Shown here in pieces: positions 5,693 to 6,253 of a stretch of DNA of 6,253 nucleotides (positions within the stretch are counted from its first letter, which is position 1; each line of letters starts with the position of its first letter). The DNA lies in the NCBI GenBank assembly GCA_020216575.1, contig JAIUYC010000260.1, positions 1 through 6,253 on the forward strand. The letters run 5' to 3'. The notes below the pieces were generated by a model. It made no database searches, was not told the DNA's origin, and was given only the letters and a program-made list of their open reading frames with translations. Origin of the DNA: Coleofasciculus sp. S288. GTDB taxonomy: Bacteria; Cyanobacteriota; Cyanobacteriia; Cyanobacteriales; Coleofasciculaceae. Position numbers and translations under genes: made by a program.

Positions 5693-6253
5693 GATATCTT
5701 AAAAAGTCGCCACACTCACAGGTAATCTTGGATAAGTTGGAGTATCCAAGGGATGCAAAAAGAATTAGGGATGAACTTCTAAAAGAGCAGATGAGGTTTT
5801 GTGCCTACTCTGAACGCTACATCCAGAACACTGATGCTATCGATGTTGAACACTTTGATGCTCGGTTGAAGGGTACAGAGAATGATAGTTACTGGAATTG
5901 GTATGCCGTCCTTAGTTGGATGAATAAGCGCAAACCTCGAAAGATTGAGCCTTTTGAACCAATCCTCAAACCCTATTCAGAGGAGCTTAGTCAACGTATC
6001 AAGTATGAGGATGGGCAGTTTCTTGCTATCGATCCAAATGACAAAGAAGCTGATAATCTGATCAAGTATCTTGGGTGGAACAGCCCAGAACTCTACGAAG
6101 ATAGGCGCAAGCATATCGAGCGCATCCGATTTGTGCTGAAGATATGTGGAGATGATCAAGAGAGCTTCTTCGATTGCTTGGTAAACCACCCAGATAATCT
6201 TAGTTTTTTCTCTGCCTTGAGTTTTGAACTGGGACTTCCCGATACTCTTATCG
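5689..6253 (+). CDS. HNH-nuclease-like protein, PtuB-like, 3' truncated by window end
   Basis: The frame opens at ATG 5689, sharing ATGA with the ATPase stop, and stays open for 188 codons to the window end. Residues 36-56 contain FCAY (37-40), SERYI (41-45) and IDVEHF (51-56), followed by YWNWYAVLSWMNKRK (68-82). This matches the HNH arrangement found in PtuB-type and related nucleases, with H55 as the likely general base and N70 or N79 as a candidate for the third residue. The family pattern CAYC...CxxC is reduced: C38 is present, but its partner position is S41, and the second Cys pair is replaced by WMNKRK. The zinc knuckle therefore appears lost. After the HNH region the chain is helical and charged, with LIKYLGW (124-130) and a later Cys pair (C153, C163) not in a zinc motif. 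The N-terminus (1-35) is basic. The role as DNA-cutting partner of the ATPase is inferred from gene order and motif, not shown. Confidence 0.78.
   Translation, partial: MRYLKKSPHSQVILDKLEYPRDAKRIRDELLKEQMRFCAYSERYIQNTDAIDVEHFDARLKGTENDSYWNWYAVLSWMNKRKPRKIEPFEPILKPYSEELSQRIKYEDGQFLAIDPNDKEADNLIKYLGWNSPELYEDRRKHIERIRFVLKICGDDQESFFDCLVNHPDNLSFFSALSFELGLPDTLI

Overview
The window looks like chromosomal DNA from a cyanobacterium, probably a filamentous one. It carries eight copies of the octamer GCGATCGC (HIP1), at 260, 1975, 2014, 2094, 2382, 2523, 3869 and 4040. It also has short intergenic tandem repeats of a kind common in filamentous cyanobacteria, and two protein families (DUF3611, DUF6671) that I associate with cyanobacteria. 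No rRNA, tRNA, CRISPR array, transposase or integrase is visible.

Left part (1-4137): a plus-strand YdcF/SanA-like DUF218 membrane-anchored protein, possibly cut by the window edge, faces four minus-strand genes. Reading down the coordinates these are an unrecognised Trp/Tyr-rich protein (700-1404), a calcineurin-like metallophosphoesterase (1498-2208), a four-helix DUF3611 membrane protein (2486-3061) and a DUF6671 protein with a cysteine-rich C-terminus (3250-4113). The gaps between them (about 90-280 bp) suggest separate transcription units rather than one operon. No shared pathway is evident.

Right part (about 4190-6253): a divergent plus-strand pair whose genes overlap by 4 bp (ATGA). 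The first encodes a 452-residue ABC/SMC-type ATPase with a complete set of nucleotide-binding motifs. The second, cut by the window end after 188 codons, encodes an HNH-nuclease-like protein with a CAY...DVEHF core. An ATPase coupled to an HNH protein is the layout of Septu (PtuA-PtuB) anti-phage systems, so this is the best candidate for an interesting system here. The HNH protein lacks the usual paired zinc cysteines, and the pair contains no HIP1 site. It may therefore be a divergent Septu-like module acquired horizontally.

The assignment to Septu is inferred from domain order and motifs; no search was run. No intergenic stretch exceeds 300 bp. The larger gaps hold only short repeats and weak promoter candidates, listed below.
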